Positions 1 to 8,688 of a stretch of DNA of 64,000 nt are shown one piece after another. The position numbers were made by a program, and so were the translations under genes. The stretch covers positions 248,001 to 312,000 of the forward strand of contig NZ_BMFR01000003.1 in NCBI RefSeq assembly GCF_014638995.1, in the 5' to 3' direction. This stretch comes from Virgibacillus oceani (lineage in GTDB: Bacteria > Bacillota > Bacilli > Bacillales > Amphibacillaceae). The notes under the pieces are model-generated. The model did not search any database, was not told the DNA's origin, and saw only the letters and a program-made list of their open reading frames with translations. Each line of letters starts with the position of its first letter. Positions within the stretch are counted from its first letter, which is position 1.

Positions 1-449
1 ATCACATCAGGTTTCCATTTTAAAAACTCATCTGACTTAAGCATTGGCAGTGCACCACCAGGGCCCTCTTCGGCAGGCTGAAAAAGGAATACAGCATTAT
101 CGTTAATCGGATGCTCAATCAAATGGTGTAAAGCCCCAAGCGCAATTGTCATATGAAAATCGTGACCGCACGCATGCATTTTCCCTTCATGCAATGATTT
201 AAATGAATAATTCGTTTGTTCCATGATTGGCAATCCATCAATATCTGTACGGAAACCAATTGTTTTGGTTGGATTGGTTCCGGCAACCCGAACAAGGATT
301 CCTGTACGCCATACCTTTACTTCCACTCGTTCCGTCAGTAATGCTCTAATTTTCTCAAGCAACAAGGTTTGTGTTTTAACCTCTTGAAACCCTAATTCTG
401 GAATCTGATGCAGATTTCTTCTGATTTTCTGTAAAGCGGATAATTTCAT
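1..449 (-). CDS. dapL: N-acetyl-diaminopimelate deacetylase, partial (C-terminus off the window)
   Basis: Reading frame open from an ATG at 449 to the window edge; about 149 codons are present. The protein is an M20-family metallo-amidohydrolase: it shows an RTDIDGLP stretch, the metal-binding HACGHDFH motif around residues 103-110 and [10 protein letters not shown], which is the family's catalytic-Glu region. It should remove the acetyl group from N-acetyl-LL-diaminopimelate, the last acetylase-pathway step before LL-DAP for lysine and peptidoglycan. It starts 19 bp after the dapH stop, in the same operon as in B. subtilis (ykuQ-ykuR), which supports DapL over a general M20 hippurate hydrolase. 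A purine-rich AGGGCAGGG precedes the start. The missing C-terminus is only due to the window limit. Confidence 0.9.
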   Translation of the reverse strand, partial: MKLSALQKIRRNLHQIPELGFQEVKTQTLLLEKIRALLTERVEVKVWRTGILVRVAGTNPTKTIGFRTDIDGLPIMEQTNYSFKSLHEGKMHACGHDFHMTIALGALHHLIEHPINDNAVFLFQPAEEGPGGALPMLKSDEFLKWKPDV

Positions 450-468
450 AGCTGCACCCTGCCCTGCT

Positions 469-1188
469 TTAATTATCTAATTTACGTAATTCTTGTTTGA
501 TTTCCGTTTTGGATTTAGTGTTCTGATCGATTTCTTTAAGAACTTTCGCTGGTGTACCCGCCACTAATGTATTTGGAGCTACATCCTTTGTCACAATTGC
601 TCCAGCAGCTACAATTGCACCTTTTCCGACTGTTACCCCTTCTAATACTACGACATTCGCACCGATTACAACATCGTCCTCGATAACTACAGGTTTAGCT
701 GATGGAGGCTCGATAACACCGGCAAGTACGGTACCTGCACCAATATGGCAGTTTTTCCCTACGGTAGCACGTCCGCCTAGCACGGCATTCATATCAATCA
801 TCGTCCCCTCACCTACTACGGACCCAATATTGATCATTGCCCCCATCATAATAACAGCTCCATTACCAATCGATACTTGATCACGAATTACTGCGCCCGG
901 TTCTATACGAGCATTAACTCCTTTTAAATCAAGTAAAGGAATAGCTGAATTACGGCGGTCATTCTCCACAACGAAATCGGAAATGGCATCTTCATTGCCT
1001 ATTAAAAAGGCCTGAACCTCTTCCCATTCCCCAAACAATACACCGCTTTTACTTTCAACAAACGCTTGAATGGAATCGGGATAATTCAATTTATCAAGCT
1101 GCAGCCCATTTATGTATACCTTTACAGGTGTACTTTTTTTGCTATTCGAAATAAAACTGATAATTTCATTTGCATCCATCATTTTCAT
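469..1188 (-). CDS. dapH: Tetrahydrodipicolinate N-acetyltransferase
   Basis: 239 aa, the usual DapH length. It starts [10 protein letters not shown], a family hallmark, has a mixed N-terminal domain (about 1-90) and then a left-handed beta-helix of hexapeptide repeats (about 90-205: [43 protein letters not shown] split over several coils, [13 protein letters not shown]). It transfers acetyl from acetyl-CoA to tetrahydrodipicolinate in the acetylated DAP branch of lysine and cell-wall synthesis. dapL follows directly. patA, coding the aminotransferase between these steps, lies near 10.8 kb, so all three branch enzymes are in this window. An AGGGGG ribosome site precedes the start. Confidence 0.96.
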   Translation of the reverse strand: MKMMDANEIISFISNSKKSTPVKVYINGLQLDKLNYPDSIQAFVESKSGVLFGEWEEVQAFLIGNEDAISDFVVENDRRNSAIPLLDLKGVNARIEPGAVIRDQVSIGNGAVIMMGAMINIGSVVGEGTMIDMNAVLGGRATVGKNCHIGAGTVLAGVIEPPSAKPVVIEDDVVIGANVVVLEGVTVGKGAIVAAGAIVTKDVAPNTLVAGTPAKVLKEIDQNTKSKTEIKQELRKLDN

Positions 1189-1254
1189 TTTTGTTATTCC
1201 CCCTAAATGTTATATTGAACTTACTTTAGCAGACTGAAGGATTACTCGCAACAA

Positions 1255-2742
1255 CTATTCATCAGTTTTTTTGGGCATAAAGCAAATGAAAACAAAACTG
1301 ATTACTGCTAACACCAGTAAACCCGTATATACAACGTGCAAACCAGTTGTCAGTCCCTCCTGCAAGATGGTTTTAGTCTCTTCAGTCAATAACGCATTTT
1401 GGTCAGGATCTAATAATTTATTGGCCGAATCTACGGATACATGGTTTGCCAATCCTTTGTTTTCAATGTATGTCTTCATTTGTCCATTTAACAATCCACC
1501 AAGCATTGCGGCACCCAACGCACTTCCGAGTGAACGCATAAACATATTTGCAGCTGTTGCAATCCCACGTTTTTCAAAGCCAACTGAACTTTGAATTGCG
1601 ACAATAAATGAAGTATTTGTCAGTCCCATCCCTGCACCAATGAAAAACGAACCGATTCCCGCCCATAGTGGACCATTATCGGGGGTTAAAAGAAAAAACA
1701 AAATTCCCCCGGTTATTAACGACATACCTCCTAATATAGAGGTGGACCGATAGCCAATAATTAATAATAGCCGCCCAGCAACTGTGGATGCAATTGGCCA
1801 CCCGATTGACATGGCGGTTAAAGTAAACCCCGCTATTGTCGCGGAATATCCCATTACACCTTGCACAAACGCAGGTAAATAGCTAGAAACTCCAATCAAT
1901 ATCATACCGGTGGTTAAGGAAGTCAGATTTGCTACACTAATGATCCGCTGCTTCCAAATCTCAAAAGGCATCATTGGATCGTTCGTTCGACGCTCCTGAA
2001 TGACAAACAATAATATTCCAAATAAAGTAATTCCAATAAGCGCAGCCATTAATGGCGAATCCCACGCAATTCCTATGCCTCCTTCAACTAAAATGAACAT
2101 GAATGAACTGACGGCGGTCACAATCCAAATTGCCCCCGGATAATCAATCGATGTCTTTTGTTTTTCAATATCTTCATGTAAAAAGATTATGATGCCAAGC
2201 ATGGCGAGCAGTCCAAGCGGGATATTCATCCAAAATACAAATCGCCAGCTAAGAACATCAACAAAGAAACCACCTAACAATGGTCCCGTTACAGCGGAAA
2301 CACCCCAAACACTAGCTAAATAACCTTGAATTTTAGCCCGTTCCTTTTTGTCATAAATGTCGCCAACAATTGTTGTAGCGATTGGCATCAAAGCCCCAGC
2401 GCCAATTCCCTGGATAAATCTGAAAATGATCAGCATTACCATCGAATTACTGAACCCGGAGAATGATGATCCTGTTAAAAAAATGATTACACCAATTACA
2501 AAAATAGGCTTTCTTCCAAAAATATCAGAAAGCTTACCAAAAACAAGTACCGTAGCAGCATTTGTTAATAAATATGCCGAAAATACCCAGCTATATAATG
2601 AAAATCCACCAAGATCTGCAACAATACTAGGCATTGCTGTAGCCACAATCGTTGCTTCAATAGCTGCCAAAAACATTCCTAACATAACCGAGGCTAATAT
2701 TAATGGCCTCTTTAACACTTTTCTCTTTTCATTTGTATCCAT
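1255..2742 (-). CDS. DHA2-family (14-TMS) MFS drug exporter
   Basis: 495 aa, with about 14 hydrophobic helices as expected for the DHA2 drug:H+ antiporter family (EmrB/QacA/LmrB). Visible signatures are a motif-A-like GKLSDIFGRKP after helix 2, an antiporter motif C-like GPLLGGF in helix 5 (after SVWGVSAV) and an acidic residue in helix 1 (AAIEATIVATAMP). It probably exports toxic organic cations or antibiotics by proton exchange; the substrate cannot be read from sequence. It sits between dapH and darB, same strand, but a hairpin separates it from darB and there is no linked TetR or MarR regulator. Confidence 0.88.
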   Translation of the reverse strand: MDTNEKRKVLKRPLILASVMLGMFLAAIEATIVATAMPSIVADLGGFSLYSWVFSAYLLTNAATVLVFGKLSDIFGRKPIFVIGVIIFLTGSSFSGFSNSMVMLIIFRFIQGIGAGALMPIATTIVGDIYDKKERAKIQGYLASVWGVSAVTGPLLGGFFVDVLSWRFVFWMNIPLGLLAMLGIIIFLHEDIEKQKTSIDYPGAIWIVTAVSSFMFILVEGGIGIAWDSPLMAALIGITLFGILLFVIQERRTNDPMMPFEIWKQRIISVANLTSLTTGMILIGVSSYLPAFVQGVMGYSATIAGFTLTAMSIGWPIASTVAGRLLLIIGYRSTSILGGMSLITGGILFFLLTPDNGPLWAGIGSFFIGAGMGLTNTSFIVAIQSSVGFEKRGIATAANMFMRSLGSALGAAMLGGLLNGQMKTYIENKGLANHVSVDSANKLLDPDQNALLTEETKTILQEGLTTGLHVVYTGLLVLAVISFVFICFMPKKTDE

Positions 2743-2770
2743 GTGAATCCCATCTTTTTATTAAAACTAA

Positions 2771-2803
2771 ATACCCCTGTCATACTCTTATGGCAAGGGT
2801 AAA
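2771..2803 (-). terminator. Probable terminator after darB
   Basis: Imperfect hairpin, ACCC-TG-CAT pairing with ATG-CA-GGGT across an eight-base loop, followed on the minus strand by TATTTAGTTTT. It lies between the darB stop and the MFS start. Confidence 0.5.
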
Positions 2804-2818
2804 AAACTTAAAATCCTT

Positions 2819-3268
2819 CTATTTATGCTCGTTATTCGTATAATAGTCCCGTTTTATATGTTTTAAAATGGCACGTCTGGTTACTATTCCATCAAAGTAA
2901 CCATCCTCATCTGCCACACAGACAAATGGATGATTAATAACTGCCTTTAACCCGTCCATAAATGTATTGTTTCTAGACAAACTAGGGATGTCTGTTATCA
3001 TTACCTCGTGTACTTTCATCTCCGCTAATTTTTCAACTTCAAACCGTTCCAGCCCTAAAATTTCATTTAAAATTTTCGTTTTGCCAATTGTGCCAACCAG
3101 CTTATAGGATGAATCTAACACTGGTACAGACGAATATCCGGATTTCACCAATACTAATAATGCATGTTCTAAAGGATTATTTACTTGTACGTGCGCTACT
3201 TTTTCAGATGCTATCATTAAATCTCCAATAACAATTTCTGTTAATCGTTTATCCTGTAAAGTACTCAT
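2819..3268 (-). CDS. darB: Tandem CBS-domain c-di-AMP receptor DarB/CbpB
   Basis: 149 aa made almost only of two CBS repeats (about 10-65 and 80-140). Length and architecture match B. subtilis YkuL (DarB/CbpB), which binds cyclic di-AMP and, when unliganded, contacts the (p)ppGpp synthetase Rel and pyruvate carboxylase. In B. subtilis the gene lies close to dapH-dapL, and the same holds here with only the MFS gene between. The CBS signature GYSSVPVLD is clear. Cytosolic. Relevant partner in the window: the Ktr potassium channel subunit at 23.6 kb, another c-di-AMP-linked process. Function by family; the ligand is inferred. Confidence 0.82.
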   Translation of the reverse strand: MSTLQDKRLTEIVIGDLMIASEKVAHVQVNNPLEHALLVLVKSGYSSVPVLDSSYKLVGTIGKTKILNEILGLERFEVEKLAEMKVHEVMITDIPSLSRNNTFMDGLKAVINHPFVCVADEDGYFDGIVTRRAILKHIKRDYYTNNEHK

Positions 3269-3476
3269 ACAAAACGCTCCTTTTCTAATTCATAAAGATT
3301 TGCGCCTGTTAAAAGGAGTATACATTTAATCCACATACAGAGTTTACCATACTTCATGTTAACGAATCTATTTATATACCACTTTTTAGTTTACTATTAA
3401 AGCAAAATTAAGTTAATAAAAAGCGAATACCATTGTATACTATGGTTAAAGACGGAGTTTGGAACGAGGAAATTTC

Positions 3477-4112
3477 ATGAATACTTATACATTTACGAAG
3501 CAAGAAGAAATGGCCCATGCTATTACTCACGGAATCGGAGTATTATTAAGTTTAGCTGGATTATTACTGTTAATTAATTATGCAAACCTTGATAAAAATC
3601 CGTGGCAATACATCTCAGTAATTATTTTCGGGTCTTCTATGCTGATCATGTATTTAACTTCGACAGTCGTACATAGCTTGCCTAATGGACGCTGGAAGGA
3701 TATTTTTCAAATCTTTGACCATGCATCCATTTTTTTATTTATCGCAGGCACGTATACCCCAATCTTACTTGTACATTTAAGAGAAGAAATGGGCATGCTG
3801 CTATTTGGAATAGTTTGGGGCATTGCCATAGCAGGAATTATATTTAAAATCTTTTTTGTTAAAAAGTTCCTTGTGTTATCAACTATTTTATACGTTTCAA
3901 TGGGATGGCTCATTATGTTCGTTTGGCAACCCCTTACAGCCGTTATGCATGAAAACGGTATTCAATTGCTATTGACTGGTGGTCTATTTTACACCTTTGG
4001 GGCAATCTTTTACGTGTGGAGGAGTTTTCCTTATCATCATGCAGTATGGCACTTGTTCGTTTTAGCAGGATCCGCATTTCATTTTCTTACTATATTTTAT
4101 TATGTACTTTAA
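3477..4112 (+). CDS. Hemolysin III / PAQR-type membrane protein (YplQ-like)
   Basis: 211 aa from the ATG at 3477, preceded by AGGA six bases upstream. An in-frame TTG at 3459 has no usable ribosome site, so the shorter start is preferred. Seven predicted helices. PAQR/HlyIII motifs are present: EEMAHAITHGIG near the N-terminus, a conserved S-H pair in helix 2 (STVVHSLP), FDHASIFLFIAGTYTP in helix 3, and the C-terminal metal ligands HHAVWHLFVLAGSAFHF. The name comes from a cytolysin report, but in most bacteria the role is unknown and may be membrane-lipid homeostasis. Monocistronic, with a strong terminator. Confidence 0.9.
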   Translation: MNTYTFTKQEEMAHAITHGIGVLLSLAGLLLLINYANLDKNPWQYISVIIFGSSMLIMYLTSTVVHSLPNGRWKDIFQIFDHASIFLFIAGTYTPILLVHLREEMGMLLFGIVWGIAIAGIIFKIFFVKKFLVLSTILYVSMGWLIMFVWQPLTAVMHENGIQLLLTGGLFYTFGAIFYVWRSFPYHHAVWHLFVLAGSAFHFLTIFYYVL

Positions 4113-4117
4113 TATAT

Positions 4118-4153
4118 GAGCGTGTTATAAATCTAGTTAACACGCTCTTTTTT
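4118..4153 (+). terminator. Rho-independent terminator of the HlyIII-type gene
   Basis: Perfect 10-bp stem (GAGCGTGTTA / TAACACGCTC), 10-base loop, then six Ts. It may also serve fadH in the opposite direction. Confidence 0.9.
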
Positions 4154-4194
4154 CACCACTATTGTCACTAAGTTTTCGGTAGCACCCGATTTGA

Positions 4195-4962
4195 TTAAAA
4201 AGGAAACTTATTTAACCATTGTCCTCCATCCATTGTGACTACTTCACCATTAATGTACGAAGCTTTTTCTGAAAGTAGGAAATGGGCAAGTTCAGCAATT
4301 TCCTCTGGTTTTCCCAGTCTTCGTAATGGTACTGAATTCAATGTACGCTCGGCTGCTTTTTCAGATTGAAATAACTTCTCTGCTCCCCCGGTGCGCTCGA
4401 TTGGTCCTGGAGCTATCGCGTTAACTCGGATTCCATATTTAGACCCCCATTCCACCGCTAATGTTCGTGTCATATTTAACACACCTGCTTTTGCCGCGGA
4501 GGAATGAATAACACCTGCACCTGCATTCCACGCATATGTTGCAACCATATTTAAAATCGATCCTTTTTTCCCAGTTTCAATCCAGTACTTTCCAACTTCC
4601 CGGCTGCAATAGAATGTTCCATTTAACACAATGTCAATCACTGAGTTCCATCCATTTACAGAAAGATCCTCTGCTGCACAGATAAAATTTCCTGCAGCAT
4701 TATTAACTAAATAATCAATTCCGCCATATTTCTCAACTGTTTTTTTAACCATTCGTTCTGCATCCGTAGGTTTTCTTACATCCATTGGCACGATTAGAAT
4801 ATCACCTGTTGCTCCTGACATTAATTGATCTTTCGTCTGAATTAATTTATCTTCATTTCTTCCAGTGATGACGACATTTGCACCTTCTATTACGAATTTT
4901 TCTGCCATATACTTACCCATACCACTAGAACTGCCTGTTACAATAACGGTTTTATTATTCAT
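4195..4962 (-). CDS. fadH: 2,4-dienoyl-CoA reductase, SDR family (YkuF/FadH)
   Basis: 255 aa short-chain dehydrogenase. Cofactor motif TGSSSGMG (residues 9-16) and NNAAGNF (about 87-93) are clear. The usual SDR catalytic YxxxK is SAAK-type here (HSSAAKAG): Tyr is replaced by Ser, as in the mitochondrial dienoyl-CoA reductase branch, so this is a family trait and not damage. The tail MDGGQWLNKFPF matches YkuF. It should reduce 2,4-dienoyl-CoA with NADPH in beta-oxidation of unsaturated fatty acids. In B. subtilis ykuF is next to ykuE; here ykuE is the next gene but divergent, with a repeat element between. Confidence 0.9.
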   Translation of the reverse strand: MNNKTVIVTGSSSGMGKYMAEKFVIEGANVVITGRNEDKLIQTKDQLMSGATGDILIVPMDVRKPTDAERMVKKTVEKYGGIDYLVNNAAGNFICAAEDLSVNGWNSVIDIVLNGTFYCSREVGKYWIETGKKGSILNMVATYAWNAGAGVIHSSAAKAGVLNMTRTLAVEWGSKYGIRVNAIAPGPIERTGGAEKLFQSEKAAERTLNSVPLRRLGKPEEIAELAHFLLSEKASYINGEVVTMDGGQWLNKFPF

Positions 4963-5029
4963 AACTTCCTCCTAGCTATCTTTTTACTAGATTTTATAAA
5001 AGAATATTAATTACTTTCACACAAAATCC

Positions 5030-5388
5030 GTAAACTGCGACGTAATGAAATGTTTAGACTACCGTTCTGGAAATACACTAATATGATATTTTATAACTTC
5101 ATACTTTATGGGGATGAGGAAATAAAAAAAGCATATTCATACCTGCTAGCAGCCCGTATACACGGAGACTCCTGTGGGAGATGAGGCAACGGTGAGACCC
5201 CGGAGCGACGAGCAAAACATCCACCGAATAAGCTACGAGTTGTGAGGATTGCAGCATCACCGAAAATGCTTGCAACACGACGAACACCCAGCGTGAGGAG
5301 GCTCATCAGCCGCCCACGGAAAGCGGAGTGTATACGGGCTGCGGGTTCAAAGAGCAACATAAAATACAAAATTTACGTCGCAGTTTAC
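5030..5388. repeat. Nested inverted-repeat element, copy 1 (shortest form)
   Basis: Bounded by a perfect 16-bp inverted repeat (GTAAACTGCGACGTAA at 5030-5045 and its complement at 5373-5388). Inside is a core from 5149 to 5342 bounded by a perfect 15-bp inverted repeat (GCAGCCCGTATACAC / complement), with conserved blocks GGAGACTCCTGTGGGA, GGTGAGACCCCGGA and GAGGCTCATCAGCCGCCCAC. This core is 194 bp, against 115-116 bp in the other copies, owing to an extra central segment. It fills the 640-bp gap between divergent fadH and ykuE and codes for nothing convincing. Same orientation as copy 3. Confidence 0.9.
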
Positions 5389-5604
5389 GTCAACTGTGGA
5401 GTAAAAATCAATAAAGTTCTGAAAACAACTTTTAAATAATAGTCCTAACATTATAGTATTGCTATTATTTCAAAATGTCAAAGAGTTAACTGACAATTAA
5501 GATAAATCAATAGAACTGATAAAATTTTACGGTATATCAGAAACACTATTCCATGCTATAATTCTATTATCTGAGTTCTTCAGAGCAGAAAGGTTTGACA
5601 AGGT

Positions 5605-6459
5605 ATGAATAGACGGTCATTTTTAAAAAAAATTGCTGGCAGTGTTCTTGCTGTCTTTGGTATAGGCGGAGGTACTTATTACTACGCACGTGACATAGAA
5701 CCAAATATGCTAAACATTAATAAGGAAACAATTGAATCAGCAAAAATCCCAAATGCATTTAACGATTTTAAAATAGTACAATTTTCTGATACACATATCG
5801 GTTTTCATTATACCATTGATCAATTAAACGACTTGGTAACAAAAATAAACAATTACAATCCAGATATAATCGTTTTTACTGGTGATCTAGTTGATGAACC
5901 AAATACGTATCACTGGAACAATAAACTGATTAAAGTGCTGCGACAATTAAATGCAAAATATGGGAAGTATTGGATTTACGGCAATCATGATCATGGCGGG
6001 TATGGAACAAATATTGTAAGAGACGTTATGAAACAATCGGAATTTACATTATTACAAAATAATAATACCATTATTTCAAGAGGAAATGAACATATCAATC
6101 TAGCAGGAATAGACGATGTTATGCTCGGTAAACCTGATCTTAAACAGGCGTTGAACGCAGCAAGCCCCAAACTGTTTACTATATTGCTTGCTCATGAGCC
6201 CGATTTTGCTGATTGGGCAGTTAAATTCCCTATTGATATACAGTTATCCGGTCATAGTCATGGTGGACAAGTCCGTTTTCCTTTCATTGGACATCTTTAT
6301 ACACCGGCATATGCGGAAAAATATGTACAAGGTAAACATACTTTCAATGATGGCAAATTCACCTTGTATGTCAGCAGGGGCATAGGTACAACCCGTCTGC
6401 CGTATCGTTTTCTATGTAAGCCTGAAATACATGTATTTACATTAAAGAGTTCTATTTAA
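5605..6459 (+). CDS. ykuE: Tat-exported metallophosphoesterase YkuE
   Basis: 284 aa. The N-terminus MNRRSFLKK is a twin-arginine signal (RRxFLK) followed by a hydrophobic stretch, so the protein is exported folded; B. subtilis YkuE is a known Tat substrate found at the cell wall. Calcineurin-like metallophosphoesterase motifs follow: FSDTHIG (about 62-68), TGDLVDE (about 93-99), YGNHDHGG (about 127-134), LAHEPDF (about 194-200) and SGHSHGGQ (about 214-221), the full set of dinuclear-metal ligands. Substrate unknown. Divergent from fadH across repeat copy 1. Confidence 0.92.
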   Translation: MNRRSFLKKIAGSVLAVFGIGGGTYYYARDIEPNMLNINKETIESAKIPNAFNDFKIVQFSDTHIGFHYTIDQLNDLVTKINNYNPDIIVFTGDLVDEPNTYHWNNKLIKVLRQLNAKYGKYWIYGNHDHGGYGTNIVRDVMKQSEFTLLQNNNTIISRGNEHINLAGIDDVMLGKPDLKQALNAASPKLFTILLAHEPDFADWAVKFPIDIQLSGHSHGGQVRFPFIGHLYTPAYAEKYVQGKHTFNDGKFTLYVSRGIGTTRLPYRFLCKPEIHVFTLKSSI

Positions 6460-6551
6460 TAGCAGTCATACATGCTCCCTTTTCATTAATAAGCATAGGC
6501 TATAGTGTAAGCTTTTTATGAAAGGGATGATTAAATCTGAATTATCCAGTA

Positions 6552-6788
6552 ATGTATTTCGATAAACGGCAATACGACGGCAACTCTTTCCCAGATCAAG
6601 ATGAGCGTGTATTTCCAGTGGTTCCTTTCCTTACTGGACTTGCGGTTGCCCCTTTTCTATATGGGGCATTTTATCCTGGTTTTGGCGGTTACTATCCATA
6701 CCCACCCCGCCCTCCATATTATCCTTATGGGTACGGCTATGGTCCTGGTTATGGATATGACCCGAATTTCAATAAAGGATATTATTAA
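6552..6788 (+). CDS. Small Tyr/Pro/Gly-rich protein, possible spore-coat-type protein
   Basis: 78 aa from the ATG at 6552. The N-terminal third is mixed with a short hydrophobic run (VPFLTGLAVAPFLYGAF) and the last 40 residues are a YPPRPPYYPYGYGYGPGYGY-like tract, the composition of Bacillus coat and spore-surface proteins. No ribosome site fits the ATG, but GGGATGA (6524-6530) sits six bases before an in-frame CTG at 6537, which would add five residues (M)NYPV. The true start may therefore be CTG. A CATAGGCTA at 6494-6502 resembles a sigma-K -10 box, though no good -35 is visible. Function unknown. Confidence 0.7.
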   Translation: MYFDKRQYDGNSFPDQDERVFPVVPFLTGLAVAPFLYGAFYPGFGGYYPYPPRPPYYPYGYGYGPGYGYDPNFNKGYY

Positions 6789-6793
6789 TTACG

Positions 6794-6832
6794 ATGGTTT
6801 GATCCAAAAGTGAATGGATCAGACCATTTTTT
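6794..6832 (+). terminator. Rho-independent terminator
   Basis: 12-bp stem with one G-U pair (ATGGTTTGATCC / GGATCAGACCAT), 10-base loop, then TTTTTT. Confidence 0.88.
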
Positions 6833-7023
6833 ATAAGTGAAATGATAAAATTTAACTACTGTAGATACCCAAACCACTAATTAAACCACATCCAAATTCA
6901 CATTTCACCAAATCTAAACAACCCTAATCGTGCAGCTTTATATATGTAACAGTTTTTTCATAGTTTTTCAAGCATAATCATGCTACACTTGATACGGTCT
7001 AAGTTACATGAAGGAGTGTACAT

Positions 7024-7617
7024 ATGAAATGTAAAAGTAAATTTGCCCTTCTGTTCATTGTAATGATAATTGTTTTAAGTGCATGCGGTGACAAATATGA
7101 GGGTGATATCTCATATGAAGTAAAAGACTTTTCGTTTACAAATCAGAATGGCGAAACAGTAAGCAAAAGTGAATTAGATGGAAAGTTCTGGATTGCCGAT
7201 TTCATCTATACTAGTTGTACAACGGAATGCCCCCCTATGACATATAACATGCAAAAGCTTCAGCAGCAATTAAAGGAAGCCGGTTTACATGATGTGCAAT
7301 TAATGTCATTCAGTGTTGATCCGGAAATAGACAAACCAGCTAAATTGAAAGATTACGGTGAGTCACGCGGGATTGATTTCAGTAATTGGAATTTCTTAAC
7401 GGGTTATGATATGGATACAATCAAAGAATTCTCAATTAAATCCTTTAAAACCCCACTTGAAAAAACTGATGAAGGAGATTTTATGCACGGTATTAACTTT
7501 TTCCTTGTTTCCCCTGAAGGCAATGCTATTGAGCAATATAATGGTATGGAAAGAGAAAATATGAAAAAAATTATTGAGGATATTCAGAATTTAAAACAGC
7601 AAGCAGAAGGGGCTTAG
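7024..7617 (+). CDS. ypmQ: SCO1/SenC-family copper chaperone lipoprotein
   Basis: 197 aa lipoprotein: a hydrophobic signal ends in the lipobox LSAC, giving a lipidated Cys near residue 21. The thioredoxin-like Sco domain carries the copper-binding CxxxC (CTTEC, about residues 65-69) and the distant His (HGINFF, about 155), the three ligands of Sco proteins. Length matches B. subtilis YpmQ (BSco), which delivers copper to the CuA site of cytochrome c oxidase at the outer membrane face. Monocistronic, GAAGGAG ribosome site. No oxidase genes are in the window. Confidence 0.9.
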   Translation: MKCKSKFALLFIVMIIVLSACGDKYEGDISYEVKDFSFTNQNGETVSKSELDGKFWIADFIYTSCTTECPPMTYNMQKLQQQLKEAGLHDVQLMSFSVDPEIDKPAKLKDYGESRGIDFSNWNFLTGYDMDTIKEFSIKSFKTPLEKTDEGDFMHGINFFLVSPEGNAIEQYNGMERENMKKIIEDIQNLKQQAEGA

Positions 7618-7711
7618 AGGGCTCCTTTTCGCTTTATCCAATTTCTTCTTGAAAGTGGTCAAGCTTTAAGATACTATATAGACAAGCTATATTAGAAAGG
7701 AGGAAAATAGC

Positions 7712-8191
7712 ATGAGTGATACGAAATCGGCACCATTAAGCGAGCTGGCAAAAGCAATTTATACAATAAACCGCCATGCCAAAACTGCTCCAGAGCCACA
7801 GCATTTATACTATATAAAAAAAGAAACCATTAAACGGCTGCTGAAGGAAAAACGTGCCCGAAAAATCGGTCTTCACTTTTCAGACCACCCGAAATTCAGT
7901 AATCAGCATTCTACACTTCTAGTGAAAGTGGATAATTATTATTTTCATATACCTCCAGCTAAAGAAGACTTCAATGAGCTTGAGCATCTAGGTACACTCG
8001 ATCAAAACTTTCGAAACCCTCAAACAAAAATGTCTTTATCACAAGCGAAAAAACTAGTATATCAATATATTAACTGGGAGCCAAAAAATCAGCAGAAACC
8101 AAAGAAAAAAAAATATACCTCTGCATATTTTACCCCATCATCACTCGGAAAAATGGAATGGCCGCCTAAAAAATCATATCGAAATTTCTAG
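7712..8191 (+). CDS. ykyB: YkyB-family protein
   Basis: 159 aa. LAKAIYTINRHAKTAP near the N-terminus, followed by a basic KIGLHFSDHPKFS segment and HLGTLDQNFRNP, matches B. subtilis YkyB, a conserved Bacillales protein of unknown function. Soluble, basic, no signal peptide. AAGGAGG lies upstream. In B. subtilis ykyB lies between patA-cheV and ykuC-ykuD-ykuE; here ykuE is 1.2 kb upstream and patA 2.6 kb downstream, so the neighbourhood is partly preserved. Confidence 0.85.
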   Translation: MSDTKSAPLSELAKAIYTINRHAKTAPEPQHLYYIKKETIKRLLKEKRARKIGLHFSDHPKFSNQHSTLLVKVDNYYFHIPPAKEDFNELEHLGTLDQNFRNPQTKMSLSQAKKLVYQYINWEPKNQQKPKKKKYTSAYFTPSSLGKMEWPPKKSYRNF

Positions 8192-8198
8192 ACTTTAA

Positions 8199-8230
8199 AA
8201 ACGCATGTACAAAATTTTGTACATGCGTTT
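8199..8230. terminator. Bidirectional terminator, perfect 32-bp palindrome
   Basis: AAACGCATGTACAAAA and its exact complement lie between the convergent ykyB and the gene ending at 8232. A- and T-rich ends allow termination in both directions. Confidence 0.85.
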
Positions 8231-8231
8231 C

Positions 8232-8582
8232 TCATGCGCTTCTTTTTTTCTTATTAAAAATGAAACGAAACCATTGGACTAGAAAAAGAATACAACCAAA
8301 AGCCGCTAAACATTGTAATGAAATTTTTATTAAATTCGTAAATGCGTCCTGCTGGTGAACACTAATAAATAAAATACAAATTAATATAAGTAAACTGGAA
8401 ATGATGTAGCTGAGGATTCTAGTAGATTGAACTGTTACAAACCATTGAATGATAGGTTGTAATAAATGATAAAAAATTAATATCCCAATAAAAATAAGGA
8501 TAAAAAATAGCTGTTCTGCACTAAGACCCATCAAAAAAAGCTGTGTGAAATGAATCAAATCAAAACTAGAAAAAAGCACCAA
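8232..8582 (-). CDS. Small membrane protein of unknown function
   Basis: About 116 aa with three to four hydrophobic segments and a basic C-terminus (NKKKRSA) that places the tail inside. No family recognised. Start choice: GAAAGGGG abuts a TTG at 8588 but lies six bases from an in-frame TTG at 8582 and nine from a GTG at 8579, so 8582 is preferred. Convergent with ykyB and divergent from the EamA transporter. Stand-alone. Confidence 0.65.
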   Translation of the reverse strand: MVLFSSFDLIHFTQLFLMGLSAEQLFFILIFIGILIFYHLLQPIIQWFVTVQSTRILSYIISSLLILICILFISVHQQDAFTNLIKISLQCLAAFGCILFLVQWFRFIFNKKKRSA

Positions 8583-8688
8583 ATACAACCCCTTTCAGTA
8601 TGGTTTATTAGTAAGCATTGACCTTTATTTGCTATAATAAACATAAATTATTCTAAAAAGACTGATTGTTTATGGGAGAGATCTAACG

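Noticed and set aside
3477..4112. Hemolysin or virulence factor
   Set aside because: HlyIII/PAQR proteins are widespread membrane proteins; the name does not show haemolysis.
4195..4962. Inactive SDR because the catalytic Tyr is Ser
   Set aside because: The Ser-x-x-x-Lys arrangement is normal for the dienoyl-CoA reductase branch.
5099..5369. Overlapping ORFs inside repeat copy 1
   Set aside because: They lie in the inverted-repeat element, share no frame with the other copies and have no ribosome site.
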